Virus record (IMG/VR): IMGVR_UViG_3300006802_000173
Coordinates: 1-44,092 of that record
Strand: one strand, 5' to 3'
Length of the DNA: 44,092 nt
Source of the DNA: a virus
Every line of letters starts with the position of its first letter. Position 1 is the stretch's first letter. The notes under the pieces were generated by a model. The model worked only from the letters and a program-made list of their open reading frames with translations, did no database searches and was not told the origin of the DNA. The position numbers and the translations under genes are program-made. Shown here piece after piece: positions 6,703-13,275 of the stretch.

Positions 6703-6987
6703 TCAAAAGACGCGAATGGCATGGGATAGCGGACGCATCACGCCGTCAGCATCGCGCACCTGATTTACCCAATGGGAATTGCGCTCGCGCATGGACTCTT
6801 TGCCCGCGAGCCACCCGATCCAGTAGTCGCGAATCTTAGGCTCTAGGTATCCAATGCCGTGCATCGCTTTTCGATTGCTCTCATGCTGCCAATAGCTTGG
6901 CAGATTCCAATATTGTGATCCGCTCGCGAAGCCGTCGCGGTAGACTTCAGAGTTTCGGTCAACTGCGGGAACGAGTTTTTGATTCAT
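6703..6987 (-). CDS. Hypothetical phage accessory protein
   Basis: The 94-residue protein is rich in Trp, Tyr and Arg (YRDGFASGSQYWNLPSYW, LEPKIRDYWIGWLAGKESM). The YWIGWLAGKE segment resembles a short motif found in several small phage proteins of unknown role. It begins after an A/C-rich leader (ACACAAAATCGAATCATT) and follows the hairpin at 7031-7077. It has no membrane segment or signal peptide. Confidence 0.55.
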   Translation of the reverse strand: MNQKLVPAVDRNSEVYRDGFASGSQYWNLPSYWQHESNRKAMHGIGYLEPKIRDYWIGWLAGKESMRERNSHWVNQVRDADGVMRPLSHAIRVF

Positions 6988-7030
6988 AATGATTCGATTT
7001 TGTGTGCGTGAATAGGTGGCAGAATGGTGG

Positions 7031-7077
7031 CCTACCCTTTCGCATCACCAGTTGCCCGATGATGCGCGGAGGATGGG
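7031..7077 (-). promoter_or_regulatory. Stop-codon hairpin, copy A
   Basis: CGCATCA (7041-7047) and TGATGCG (7060-7066) form a perfect seven-pair stem around the loop CCAGTTGCCCGA (7048-7059). A second tier is formed by CCTACCC (7031-7037) with GGATGGG (7071-7077) and one mismatch. The structure abuts the TGA stop at 7078-7080. The loop is identical to that of copy B, though the stem bases differ. No terminator-like U-run follows. Confidence 0.6.
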
Positions 7078-7299
7078 TCAGACTTGACAGTTAGGGCATC
7101 GGCACAACAGCGAGTTCTTTTTGACCGGATCACCGCACCGGACACACTTCCGCCCGTTCATCCGCATTTTTTGCGCGTTTACGGTGATTTTTCCTGACCT
7201 TAACTTGTGCCGCAATTCCTCCCAGGTCAGACCGAAAACGCCTTCATTGTCCCGCTCGCGCAAATAGGCTTTTGCCTCTTCAATGCTCATTCCACTCAT
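7078..7299 (-). CDS. Small protein with C-terminal zinc ribbon
   Basis: The 73-residue protein starts with a helical part (SIEEAKAYLRERDNEGVFGLTWEELRHKL). It ends with a four-cysteine ribbon: CVRCG, spacer, CRCPNC (residues about 53-71). Such ribbons bind one zinc and usually contact nucleic acid or protein. The leader AATTAAAACCGAAAAAAC has no Shine-Dalgarno. The stop abuts the hairpin at 7031-7077. Function unknown. Confidence 0.6.
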   Translation of the reverse strand: MSGMSIEEAKAYLRERDNEGVFGLTWEELRHKLRSGKITVNAQKMRMNGRKCVRCGDPVKKNSLLCRCPNCQV

Positions 7300-7311
7300 G
7301 TTTTTTCGGTT

Positions 7312-7638
7312 TTAATTGTTCGAGGGGGATGCCGATTGGATCGCTTCGCGGGCGTCAATCGCGCACCGCTTCAAACTGTCCAACATAGAGCCAATCTCCT
7401 TTGGATTGTTCGACAGTTTCCGCAATAGAAACTCCGCATCCTCCAATGCGCGGAGCAATTCGGGCGCGGAAGCGATTAGGCGGGCGTTGGCTTCTTGATC
7501 GCTCTTTTTCTCGCTCATGTTGTCAACGTAGACAACCGCGCACGTCAAACGCGGGTTTCCAATGTGAAGCTCCGATTTCTCTGTCGTCGAAAAAACGGAT
7601 CGGTTGATTGCCCAAGGTCCGGGGGTAAAGGTTGACAT
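7312..7638 (-). CDS. Conserved phage protein of the TPGPW / NARLIASAPELL type
   Basis: The N-terminal FTPGPWAI and the later motif NARLIASAPELLRALED (residues about 51-67) mark a very common family of small phage proteins of unknown function. The 108-residue length is normal. It is helical at the C-terminus, with no membrane segment. Members are usually found, as here, in early accessory clusters. I am confident of the family pattern but not of any activity. Confidence 0.75.
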   Translation of the reverse strand: MSTFTPGPWAINRSVFSTTEKSELHIGNPRLTCAVVYVDNMSEKKSDQEANARLIASAPELLRALEDAEFLLRKLSNNPKEIGSMLDSLKRCAIDAREAIQSASPSNN

Positions 7639-7652
7639 AGGTGCGCGGGGAA

Positions 7653-7961
7653 TTAGAAGTTTTGAACCAAGACGCCGCTTTGGAATTCGATTACCTGCGA
7701 CTTGTCCCGCAGGAAGTCTAGCGCGTCCGATTCATCGTCGAATTCCCGCGCGTAGGATTTCGCAGCGTCAACTGCAGTTTCAAATTCTGACCAGTCGCAG
7801 CAAATGGCTATCGGGTCCAATTCAAGTTCTGTTCCGCAGTCCTCTTCGTAGGATTCAAGATAATCGAACAAAGCGAAAAGAGCCGCACGGGAGAATTGAG
7901 TTTCGCGTCCGCAAGCGCGAAAGGATTCGACAAACTGGTAACTGGTAACTGTGGTTCTCAT
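7653..7961 (-). CDS. Conserved phage protein (LFDYLE / LDPIAICCDW motif)
   Basis: Starting at ATG 7961, the 102-residue acidic protein has FSRAALFALFDYLESYEED, ELELDPIAICCDWSEFETA and an acidic region ending DKSQVIEFQSGVLVQNF. This pattern belongs to a widespread small phage family of unknown function. The leader is ACAAAATCAAACC without a Shine-Dalgarno, and the hairpin at 7993-8042 sits just upstream. Confidence 0.72.
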   Translation of the reverse strand: MRTTVTSYQFVESFRACGRETQFSRAALFALFDYLESYEEDCGTELELDPIAICCDWSEFETAVDAAKSYAREFDDESDALDFLRDKSQVIEFQSGVLVQNF

Positions 7962-7992
7962 GGTTTGATTTTGTGAATCGGGAATCGGGATT

Positions 7993-8042
7993 GATTGCCC
8001 GCCGTTCCCCACCAGTTGCCCGATGGGGAATCGCGGGGAATC
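7993..8042 (-). promoter_or_regulatory. Stop-codon hairpin, copy B
   Basis: The inner stem is TTCCCCA (8005-8011) with TGGGGAA (8024-8030), perfect, around loop CCAGTTGCCCGA (8012-8023). The outer stem is GATTGCCCGC (7993-8002) with GCGGGGAATC (8033-8042), one mismatch. Two unpaired bases per side separate the tiers. The right arm includes the first two bases of the TCA that encodes the TGA stop at 8041-8043. The architecture matches the copies at 6325, 7031 and 8804. Confidence 0.65.
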
Positions 8043-8382
8043 AAATCTTGGTGATTTGATGCAATGCGGATTCGATGTCTCGTTTCAAACCGGATCGGAT
8101 CGATTCCGCTAGTTTCACAGCGGATTCCATAATCTTTTCCGCTTCGTTCCGCGCACCCAAAATGATCTTGTCGCGCTCGCGCATTGCTTCGTAGCGCATT
8201 TGATTGCAGCGATGGGCGCAGTCTTTGATTGATGCGCTTGCCAGGATTCCGGGCGCGATATCGGAGCGAAGATCGCTTTCGATGAACGGGATTTGATCGC
8301 GAAGCCATTGGCCACAGTAGGAATCGGAGCCTAATTTATCGGCGCAATCGGCAAGGATTTGTATTTCGTCGGATTTGTTCAT
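8041..8382 (-). CDS. Helical hypothetical protein
   Basis: The 113-residue protein is almost entirely helical. It has a Cys-containing first third (DEIQILADCADKLG, YCGQWLRDQIPFIESDLRSD) and a long helix (MRERDKIILGARNEAEKIMESA) likely to form a coiled coil. I know of no defined domain. It is preceded by the leader TCGAAAACTAATCCC and lies four bases from the upstream gene. The stop begins hairpin copy B. Confidence 0.6.
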   Translation of the reverse strand: MNKSDEIQILADCADKLGSDSYCGQWLRDQIPFIESDLRSDIAPGILASASIKDCAHRCNQMRYEAMRERDKIILGARNEAEKIMESAVKLAESIRSGLKRDIESALHQITKI

Positions 8383-8386
8383 GGGA

Positions 8387-8779
8387 TTAGTTTTCGATTA
8401 GTTCAACTTCGTTTTCGATGGCATCGGCAATTTCAAATCGGATCATTCCGATTTCATCGGATAACTTGGCAAGGCATTCCGTCACTTCTTTCGGGAATAA
8501 ATCGGAGTTTTCACCGTTCATTCCGTCTTTTCCATTCCGTTCCGCATAACGAAAGGATTCCGCTGCCGCTTCCATGAATGCCAAGATGGATTCGAAAAGG
8601 GATTCGATGGAATGACGGCCCATTCCGGGGCGGAAGTCTCGGATTCGATGTTCTCCAAAGGAGCCGTCCAAGATGAATCCTTTTTCGTCCAAGGATAGGA
8701 AAAGGGAATCGGAGCCGCTTCCGATTTGAACGGCCGGGCAGAGTCTTGGGCCGATAATGAAGGGATAGTGGAGTTTCAT
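8387..8779 (-). CDS. Hypothetical phage protein
   Basis: The 130-residue product has a beta-rich N-terminal half (LHYPFIIGPRLCPAVQIG, LFLSLDEKGFILDG) and a helical C-terminal half (SLFESILAFMEAAAESFRYAE, CLAKLSDEIGMIRFEIADAI). The halves may be two small domains. The leader ACAAAAACTAATCC has no Shine-Dalgarno. It follows hairpin copy C. No family recognised. Confidence 0.6.
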   Translation of the reverse strand: MKLHYPFIIGPRLCPAVQIGSGSDSLFLSLDEKGFILDGSFGEHRIRDFRPGMGRHSIESLFESILAFMEAAAESFRYAERNGKDGMNGENSDLFPKEVTECLAKLSDEIGMIRFEIADAIENEVELIEN

Positions 8780-8803
8780 GGATTAGTTTTTGTGATTCGG
8801 CTT

Positions 8804-8851
8804 GATTGCCGATCATTCCCCACGGTTTCCCATGGGGAAGCATCGGGAATC
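8804..8851 (-). promoter_or_regulatory. Stop-codon hairpin, copy C
   Basis: The inner stem TTCCCCA (8816-8822) with TGGGGAA (8833-8839) is identical to copy B but holds a different loop, CGGTTTCCCA. The outer stem is GATTGCCGAT (8804-8813) with ATCGGGAATC (8842-8851), with one mismatch at the fifth pair, as in copy B. The right arm overlaps the TGA stop at 8850-8852. Confidence 0.65.
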
Positions 8852-9164
8852 ACTTCCGCTTGAACGCTAGTTGAATCGCTTTCCGCCAATACTTTTCAAG
8901 CCGTGACGGATTGGAATGGTCAAAATGGATTGATTCCGTCCGTTCCGTTCCTTCCCGATAATCCGTCACGAAGGAATAGGTTGAAAACCAATCCCATCGC
9001 GTTCCGTCGGTAGGCCAGGAACTAGGAACGGGATGTTCACGGAGTAGATTGACCAGTTCGCGGAACGTGACGGATTCCGTGCCGATTGAGCCGCTATCGG
9101 ATTCCTCGCCGGATTCGGCTGATTCGGGAGTTACTTCGGAATAGGCGCGATGAATGGTGATCAT
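8850..9164 (-). CDS. Conserved phage protein of unknown function
   Basis: The 104-residue protein has an acidic Ser/Glu-rich linker (residues about 14-28). The core FRELVNLLREHPVPSSWP, TRWDWFSTY and SRLEKYWRKAIQLAFKRK follows. The FRELV...S.WP...KYW.A arrangement occurs in many unrelated phages as a small hypothetical protein. No catalytic residues stand out. The start is the ATG at 9164 within ATGATCACC, the same start context as the upstream gene at 9549. Confidence 0.65.
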   Translation of the reverse strand: MITIHRAYSEVTPESAESGEESDSGSIGTESVTFRELVNLLREHPVPSSWPTDGTRWDWFSTYSFVTDYREGTERTESIHFDHSNPSRLEKYWRKAIQLAFKRK

Positions 9165-9177
9165 GGGATGGAATGGT

Positions 9178-9549
9178 TTATTTGCTGTAGTCTTCGACGG
9201 AATAGCCTTTCAAATCGGAATGAATCGAATCGGAAACGCCAGCCTCGAAAGCGGCCCACAAGTCTTCGCTGTCTTCGCTTTCGTTCAAATCATGGGCAAC
9301 AAACTCGAAAGGTGAGAAGTCACGGGAGCCGGATTCGGCAGCGAAGCAAAGAGCCTCGTGGTATTCCTTCGCGTTCTCCTCAGTGACGGTTTTCCCGAGT
9401 CCAATCCAATCAATGGAGCGGCAGATTGAGTCGCCGATTGACGGGACATTATGGCAAGCGATTCCGTGCCCATGGTTCCGGCCTAGGAGATAGGCGCGTT
9501 CCGTTTCGGGATTGGTTGCGTAGGCTGAGGGGATTTCAATGGTGATCAT
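9178..9549 (-). CDS. Hypothetical phage protein
   Basis: The start is taken as ATG 9549 because it follows the A/C-rich leader ACCAATCAAATCC and begins ATGATCACC like the downstream neighbour. The longer frame to 9612 overlaps a tiny membrane-protein gene. The 123-residue acidic product has MITIEIPSAYATNPETERAY, a Gly/His-rich segment and a helical acidic C-terminus ending EDYSK. No known domain. Confidence 0.6.
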   Translation of the reverse strand: MITIEIPSAYATNPETERAYLLGRNHGHGIACHNVPSIGDSICRSIDWIGLGKTVTEENAKEYHEALCFAAESGSRDFSPFEFVAHDLNESEDSEDLWAAFEAGVSDSIHSDLKGYSVEDYSK

Positions 9550-9568
9550 GGATTTGATTGGTTGTGGA

Positions 9569-9676
9569 TTAGAGTTGTGAGCGGATGAAAAGGAAGAAGA
9601 AGGCGAAGCCAAGGATAAGGTTCGCCAAGATGAAAAAGGCGAGTTTTGCTAAGGTTTCGATGCGTTTTTTGTTCAC
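9569..9676 (-). CDS. Tiny single-span membrane protein (35 residues)
   Basis: From GTG 9676 the ORF encodes a basic start (VNKKRIETLAK) and then a long hydrophobic Phe/Leu-rich helix (LAFFILANLILGFAFFFLF). It ends RSQL. A single transmembrane segment with a positive N-terminus is clear. It is the first gene of the leftward transcript, facing the divergent small-terminase gene. A tiny membrane protein at the head of an early operon could act on the host envelope, for example in superinfection exclusion or as an antiholin; this is inference. A similar 33-residue membrane peptide is encoded at 39393-39494. Confidence 0.5.
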   Translation of the reverse strand: MNKKRIETLAKLAFFILANLILGFAFFFLFIRSQL

Positions 9677-9683
9677 GGGAGAG

Positions 9684-9712
9684 AGACTAGACCGGGCGGA
9701 AACGGAGCGCAA
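9684..9712 (-). promoter_or_regulatory. Candidate leftward sigma70-type promoter
   Basis: Read leftward, TTGCGC (9712-9707) and TAGTCT (9689-9684) are separated by exactly 17 bases and lie just upstream of the GTG at 9676. The match is 4/6 and 3/6 to the consensus, so this is only a candidate. Its location in the only divergent gap between the leftward operon and the rightward head genes supports it. Confidence 0.25.
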
Positions 9713-9819
9713 GTAGTTTTTTGAAGTTTTTTTCAGAGGGCAGGAAAGGGAAGGGAAAGCCTAGGCCGATCCGAAAGGTAAGACTTGCGTCACAAGGTAT
9801 CTTGCCTGACAAGGTACTC

Positions 9820-10269
9820 ATGGACGCTACGGAATGGGACAAGGCAAAAACATGGTACCTAGGGGGGATGCCTTGGAAGCAGATTTCAAAGGAGTTGAAC
9901 GTACCAGAGTCAACGCTAATGACCAGGGCAAGCCGCTCCGGCTTGACTAAGGTGAAGCGAGATATGGGTGACTTTTCTCTTAAAAAGAAAAGCGAACAAA
10001 TAGAACACTCTATTGAAACACTATCTAAACTAGTTAGAAGCAAACTAGCTAATGATGCCATCACAACACTAGAAAGAGTCGACAATTATCAAATCAGTGA
10101 CATACGCGAAGAAAACACAAGGGAGCAAGTGTTAGCGTCTATTAGCAAACGTTCCGCTCTCGTTTTCGGATGGTCTGACACAAGCGAAAACGCGACTGTA
10201 TCGATTAATCTGTTGGGAGCATTGCCGGATAAAACATTAAACATAACGCCAAGTAATGAAATAGAATAG
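9820..10269 (+). CDS. Probable terminase small subunit (HTH)
   Basis: From ATG 9820 (AAGG five bases upstream) the 149-residue protein begins DATEWDKAKTWYLGG. A helix-turn-helix (WKQISKELNVPESTLMTRA) follows, and then a basic GLTKVKRD and a long central helix (SIETLSKLVRSKLANDAI). It ends with a beta-rich tail (VSINLLGALPDKTL). This order is that of phage small terminases, which bind the packaging site and load the large subunit. The frame is open to a TTG at 9721, which would add a basic 33-residue extension. It is separated from the large terminase by 15 kb and lies on the other strand, which is unusual. A generic HTH regulator is the alternative. Confidence 0.6.
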   Translation: MDATEWDKAKTWYLGGMPWKQISKELNVPESTLMTRASRSGLTKVKRDMGDFSLKKKSEQIEHSIETLSKLVRSKLANDAITTLERVDNYQISDIREENTREQVLASISKRSALVFGWSDTSENATVSINLLGALPDKTLNITPSNEIE

Positions 10270-10335
10270 GGTAATGGGATAGGAAAAGGATTGTTATTCT
10301 ATGGGATAAGTAGAGTTTCAACTGGGCCTGGGCGG

Positions 10336-10386
10336 TCCCCTTTTGGGGTGGGCTTCGTTTACGATACCCCCCCTCAAAAATTTTTG
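10336..10386. other. Palindromes in the gap before the nuclease gene
   Basis: The 130-base gap 10270-10399 contains CCCC-TTTT-GGGG (10337-10348), a run of seven C, and the perfect 12-base palindrome CAAAAATTTTTG (10375-10386), which ends 13 bases before the nuclease ATG. The first could be a weak terminator stem for the upstream gene. The second looks more like a binding site for a dimeric protein. Neither can be assigned further. Confidence 0.3.
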
Positions 10387-10399
10387 GCACTTTTGACAC

Positions 10400-10906
10400 A
10401 TGATTAAAATTGGAAATAGTGTAAAATTAAACATATCCGAGCAACGATTGGCTGAGTATGTGGCGAAGCGGCGTAGCGAGTGGAACGACCAACTAGGAGT
10501 TCCGAATGTTGTGATTAGTTCGTTGGGTCAGCGTGGAATTGATCTTGAGGGCATAGCAGGGGAATTGGCCTTCTGTAGATTATTCAATGTGTATCCAGAT
10601 TTGGAGACGGATGTGGAGCCGCCGTACAAGGCTTATGACTGTGTGTTGTATGATCGCTTGAGAGTGGATGTGAAGAGTACGACGTATGAGCATGGTCGGT
10701 TGTTGGTGAGTCAAAAGACGGGCGAGAAAGCTGGTGAAGTGGATGCGTATGCGTTGATGACGGGAACATTTCCAGGTCCATATGTTTATCGCGGCATGAT
10801 TGATCGACATGAACTGATTCGGGAGAAGCGGATAGGCGAGATTTATGGGAATCGGTCGTACATGGCGTGGCAGAACGAGCTTGTGGACATGGTATTTTTG
10901 TATTGA
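10400..10906 (+). CDS. PD-(D/E)XK family nuclease
   Basis: The 168-residue protein has the sparse motif set of this nuclease fold: Glu in GIAGELAFC (E55), Asp in the strand YDCVLYD (D80), and the D-x-K core RVDVKS (D90, K92), followed by a strand LLVSQ. Later sequence (DAYALMTG, VYRGMIDRHEL) fits the remaining beta-alpha part. It could be a holding or resolving endonuclease, or help packaging, since it sits between the probable small terminase and the capsid gene. The leader is A/T-rich with no Shine-Dalgarno. Fold assignment is fairly secure; the substrate is unknown. Confidence 0.7.
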   Translation: MIKIGNSVKLNISEQRLAEYVAKRRSEWNDQLGVPNVVISSLGQRGIDLEGIAGELAFCRLFNVYPDLETDVEPPYKAYDCVLYDRLRVDVKSTTYEHGRLLVSQKTGEKAGEVDAYALMTGTFPGPYVYRGMIDRHELIREKRIGEIYGNRSYMAWQNELVDMVFLY

Positions 10907-10960
10907 CGCGAGCGGGCCAGTAATCGCTGTATTCGCGCAATCGGACCTAAAACGAGATGC

Positions 10961-10981
10961 TGGCTGATTGGTCGTCAGCCA
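10961..10981 (+). promoter_or_regulatory. Hairpin in the capsid gene leader
   Basis: TGGCTGA (10961-10967) and TCAGCCA (10975-10981) form a perfect stem with a seven-base loop. It lies in the 182-base untranslated stretch between the nuclease stop and the capsid start. No U-run follows. It may stabilise or process the highly expressed capsid message. The rest of the gap shows the direct repeat GTCGGTATAAC/GTCGGTTAAT (11059-11077) but no Shine-Dalgarno before the ATG at 11089. Confidence 0.35.
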
Positions 10982-11088
10982 CAAACTGTCTAAGCGGAAG
11001 TGACGCCCGCGCTGCGGAATTGTCCTCAATGTGGGGATAGTGGCCCGCTTCTACAAAGTCGGTATAACGTCGGTTAATTTTCTGAAAT

Positions 11089-12327
11089 ATGTCTTGTCCT
11101 AATGTCTTTAACGCCTTCGCTGTGGCGACCGAGTCGCTCGCGCAGGATGTGTACAAGCGGGCTTCGTACCGCTCGATGTGGCTCAACTTGATTGAGCGTG
11201 GCGAGTATCCGCAGGGTACTGGTTTGACGCAGACTTCGTTCAACACCACTTCGATTGAGCCGACTGCGGCTGAGGAGTGGAGCGCGATCACGCTTGCTAC
11301 TGGCGAGAATGGTGGTGCTTGCGATGTGACCTATGCGGATGTGCCTGTGGGTTACAACGCGGTGACTTGGTCCCCGGAGCGTTTCGCGCTCAAGGGTCCG
11401 TTGCTGTGTAAGGATGATCTGACCTTTGATCATCGTGTTGAGGCGTTCCTCCGTGTGTATCTTGAGAAGCTCTCGATCCGCGCCCAGCGTAGCTGGGAGA
11501 CTCGCTATCAGAACACGTTCGCGAAGTTCGCGATCAAGGCCGTGGCTGACTCGTCCTTTACGCAGGTGGAGACGATTCCGTCTGGTGTGAACGAGTTCCC
11601 CTGGATTCAGACTGGCTCCGCTGGTCAGGCTTTGAATCAGGCGACGAGCGAGTTGACCCAGGAGATGCTGGATGTGACTGCTGCTACGTTGATTCGTAAC
11701 GGCGCGACCAATCCTGATTCGAGTGGCTTCATCAGCTATTCGAGCGATGGTCCGGTGTTCCCGTTGTACATCGGTCTGGAGGCTTCGCAGCGTATCGCGC
11801 AGAACAATCCTCAGTTCCGCGATGATCTGCGCTATGCGGATATGGGCAGTGGTACGGGTGCCGAACTCTTGAAGCGCATTGGTGCGAACCGTGTGATCAA
11901 GAACTTCCGCCATGTGCCGAATCTGTTCCCGCCCCGGTTCACCTATGCTGGCGGCAAATACACGCTGGTTCAGCCGTTCACCAGTTCGTCTGGCACGAAG
12001 GGTACTGTGTTCAGCGTGAATCCGTCGTGGGTGTCTGCTCCGTACGAGGCCGCGTTCGTCGTGACTCCGTATGTGTTCAAGAGCCACATCGTTCGCCCCG
12101 TGAACCGCGTTGGCGATCTGTCGTGGATGCCGACCAACTACATGGGCGAGTGGCAGTGGGTGACTGGTGCCTACAAGCTCAACGTGGATTGCGCTGATCC
12201 GCTTGAGAAGAAGGGCCAGCATTACGCTGAGTTCATCCATGCCGCCGAGCCAATATTCACCAATCAGGGCATGACGATCATCTTCCGCCGCTGCACTGGT
12301 GCGTTGACGACTATCATCTGCTCGTAA
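11089..12327 (+). CDS. Major capsid protein
   Basis: The 412-residue protein has no signal peptide and a mixed alpha/beta composition. A helical N-terminal region (FAVATESLAQDVYKRASYRS) and a long hydrophilic loop are followed by alternating strands and helices typical of an HK97-like shell protein. Segments include EAFLRVYLEKLSIRAQRSWE, PVFPLYIGLEASQRI, VIKNFRHVPNLFPPRFTY and a C-terminal Cys-containing sheet (MTIIFRRCTGALTTIICS). Codon use is even and there is a strong hairpin terminator right after the gene, as expected for the most abundant product. The fold is inferred from size, context and pattern; no short motif is diagnostic. The scaffold gene, which normally precedes it, is on the opposite strand at 16354-17550. 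Confidence 0.8.
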   Translation: MSCPNVFNAFAVATESLAQDVYKRASYRSMWLNLIERGEYPQGTGLTQTSFNTTSIEPTAAEEWSAITLATGENGGACDVTYADVPVGYNAVTWSPERFALKGPLLCKDDLTFDHRVEAFLRVYLEKLSIRAQRSWETRYQNTFAKFAIKAVADSSFTQVETIPSGVNEFPWIQTGSAGQALNQATSELTQEMLDVTAATLIRNGATNPDSSGFISYSSDGPVFPLYIGLEASQRIAQNNPQFRDDLRYADMGSGTGAELLKRIGANRVIKNFRHVPNLFPPRFTYAGGKYTLVQPFTSSSGTKGTVFSVNPSWVSAPYEAAFVVTPYVFKSHIVRPVNRVGDLSWMPTNYMGEWQWVTGAYKLNVDCADPLEKKGQHYAEFIHAAEPIFTNQGMTIIFRRCTGALTTIICS

Positions 12328-12347
12328 TCGAGATCCGATAGCGATTG

Positions 12348-12385
12348 TGCCGTGGGGAGAGAAATCCTCACGGCATTTTTGTTTT
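12348..12385 (+). terminator. Rho-independent terminator after the capsid gene
   Basis: TGCCGTGGGGA (12348-12358) pairs with TCCTCACGGCA (12365-12375) over eleven positions with one G-T wobble and a six-base loop. TTTTTGTTTT follows directly. This is a textbook intrinsic terminator 20 bases after the capsid stop codon. Confidence 0.85.
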
Positions 12386-12449
12386 GACGGATGATGGATA
12401 GTTGGCCAACTTGCCAGCGGGTATTCTGAATAGGTTGACTCATTGGGAA

Positions 12450-12508
12450 GCGGTAGAACACCGCGAACCCTCGATTGGATGATAGAAACATCTGGTCGAG
12501 GGTTTTTC
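12450..12508 (+). terminator. Second hairpin/terminator before the small head gene
   Basis: GCGGT-AGAAC-ACCGC (12450-12464) is followed by a larger stem, AACCCTCGA (12466-12474) with TCGAGGGTT (12496-12504). Inside this, GGATG and CATCT also pair. TTTTC closes it. It could be a back-up terminator, or, with TTGACA at 12510-12515 just after, mark the start of a separate transcript. The frame that would start at 12443 crosses this structure and is probably not translated. Confidence 0.65.
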
Positions 12509-12544
12509 GTTGACATTTATGATGGTCGCTTGAGTGTCTTTGAT

Positions 12545-12835
12545 ATGCCGAAGTTCATGCTACCGGAGGGTGTTGAGATTCCTGAGAATCTGGCTGAGGG
12601 CGAAGCGTTTCAGACGATGGCCACGATTGTTCTTGGCAAGGGTGGCAAGGCTGAACTGATCGAGGTGGATGGTGTGGCCATCCCTGGATATGAGAAAGCC
12701 GCGAAGAACAAGAAGATGAAGGGCGGCGAGGAGGAGATGGAGGAGGAGGGTGAGATGGAATCTAAAGGTGGCGGTGGGCGCGAGAGTTTCATCGCTGAGG
12801 TGATGCGTCGTGGGCAGGGTCCGATGATGAGCTAA
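12545..12835 (+). CDS. Small acidic head-associated protein
   Basis: The start at ATG 12545 (MPKFMLPEGVEIPENLAEGE) is preferred over an in-frame ATG at 12443 that lies inside terminator hairpins. The 96-residue protein has a folded first half (FQTMATIVLGKGGKAELIEV). A Lys-rich turn and a Glu/Gly-rich low-complexity stretch (KGGEEEMEEEGEMES) follow, then a short helix (SFIAEVMRRG). Its place after the capsid gene suggests a minor head or assembly role. No family recognised. Confidence 0.6.
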   Translation: MPKFMLPEGVEIPENLAEGEAFQTMATIVLGKGGKAELIEVDGVAIPGYEKAAKNKKMKGGEEEMEEEGEMESKGGGGRESFIAEVMRRGQGPMMS

Positions 12836-12839
12836 TTTT

Positions 12840-13274
12840 ATGGCTGCGATTACTTGCGACGAAGCGGAGACGCTGATCAACGAGGCCGCGCCATTCGGGT
12901 GCCGGTCGCCGTGGGAAGTGGAGCTTGGAAAGCTCGCGCTTGAGAATCGTATCGCGAGCTATCTTCAGGGTGGCGGTGCTACCCGTGGAGCGTATCGGAC
13001 GGTGACGACGAGCGGGAATGTCATCAGCGGCGATTATCTGCTGATCTGTGATGCGACGGCTGGAGCCATTACGATGACGCTTCCTCCGGCGGCATTGGTC
13101 GCTGGCCGGATTTACGCTTTCAAGCGGATCAATAGCGGAGCGAATGCGGTGATCGTGGACGGCTATGCGGCGGAGACGATTGATGGTGCCGCGACCCACA
13201 CGCTGACTCCGCAGTGGAATAGTTTGACGATCATGTCGGACGGCACCGCTTGGTTTATTTTAGCTGACCATTGA
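12840..13274 (+). CDS. Structural protein with fibre-type beta module
   Basis: The 144-residue protein has two parts. Residues 1-42 (AITCDEAETLINEAAPFGCRSPWEVELG) form a Cys-containing helical module. Residues about 51-144 are strand-rich (YRTVTTSGNVISGDYLLICD, ITMTLPPAALVAGRIYAFKR, WNSLTIMSDGTAWFIL), like repeats seen in phage fibres and decoration proteins. The N-terminal module recurs in the next gene. It probably forms a small virion spike or decoration anchored by that module. It begins four bases after the preceding stop. Confidence 0.65.
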   Translation: MAAITCDEAETLINEAAPFGCRSPWEVELGKLALENRIASYLQGGGATRGAYRTVTTSGNVISGDYLLICDATAGAITMTLPPAALVAGRIYAFKRINSGANAVIVDGYAAETIDGAATHTLTPQWNSLTIMSDGTAWFILADH

Positions 13275-13275
13275 T

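Noticed and set aside
10384-10400. Sigma54-like TTGGCAC element before the nuclease gene
   Set aside because: The -12 half does not match TTGC at the required spacing.
11074-12516. 480-codon open frame antisense to the capsid gene
   Set aside because: It mirrors the capsid gene in a GC-rich codon pattern, is Arg/His/Ile-rich with no domain, and crosses the terminators; it is a shadow frame.
12443-12544. Upstream ATG extension of the small acidic head protein
   Set aside because: The extension lies in hairpin 12450-12508 and encodes the stem sequence; ATG 12545 gives a normal protein start.
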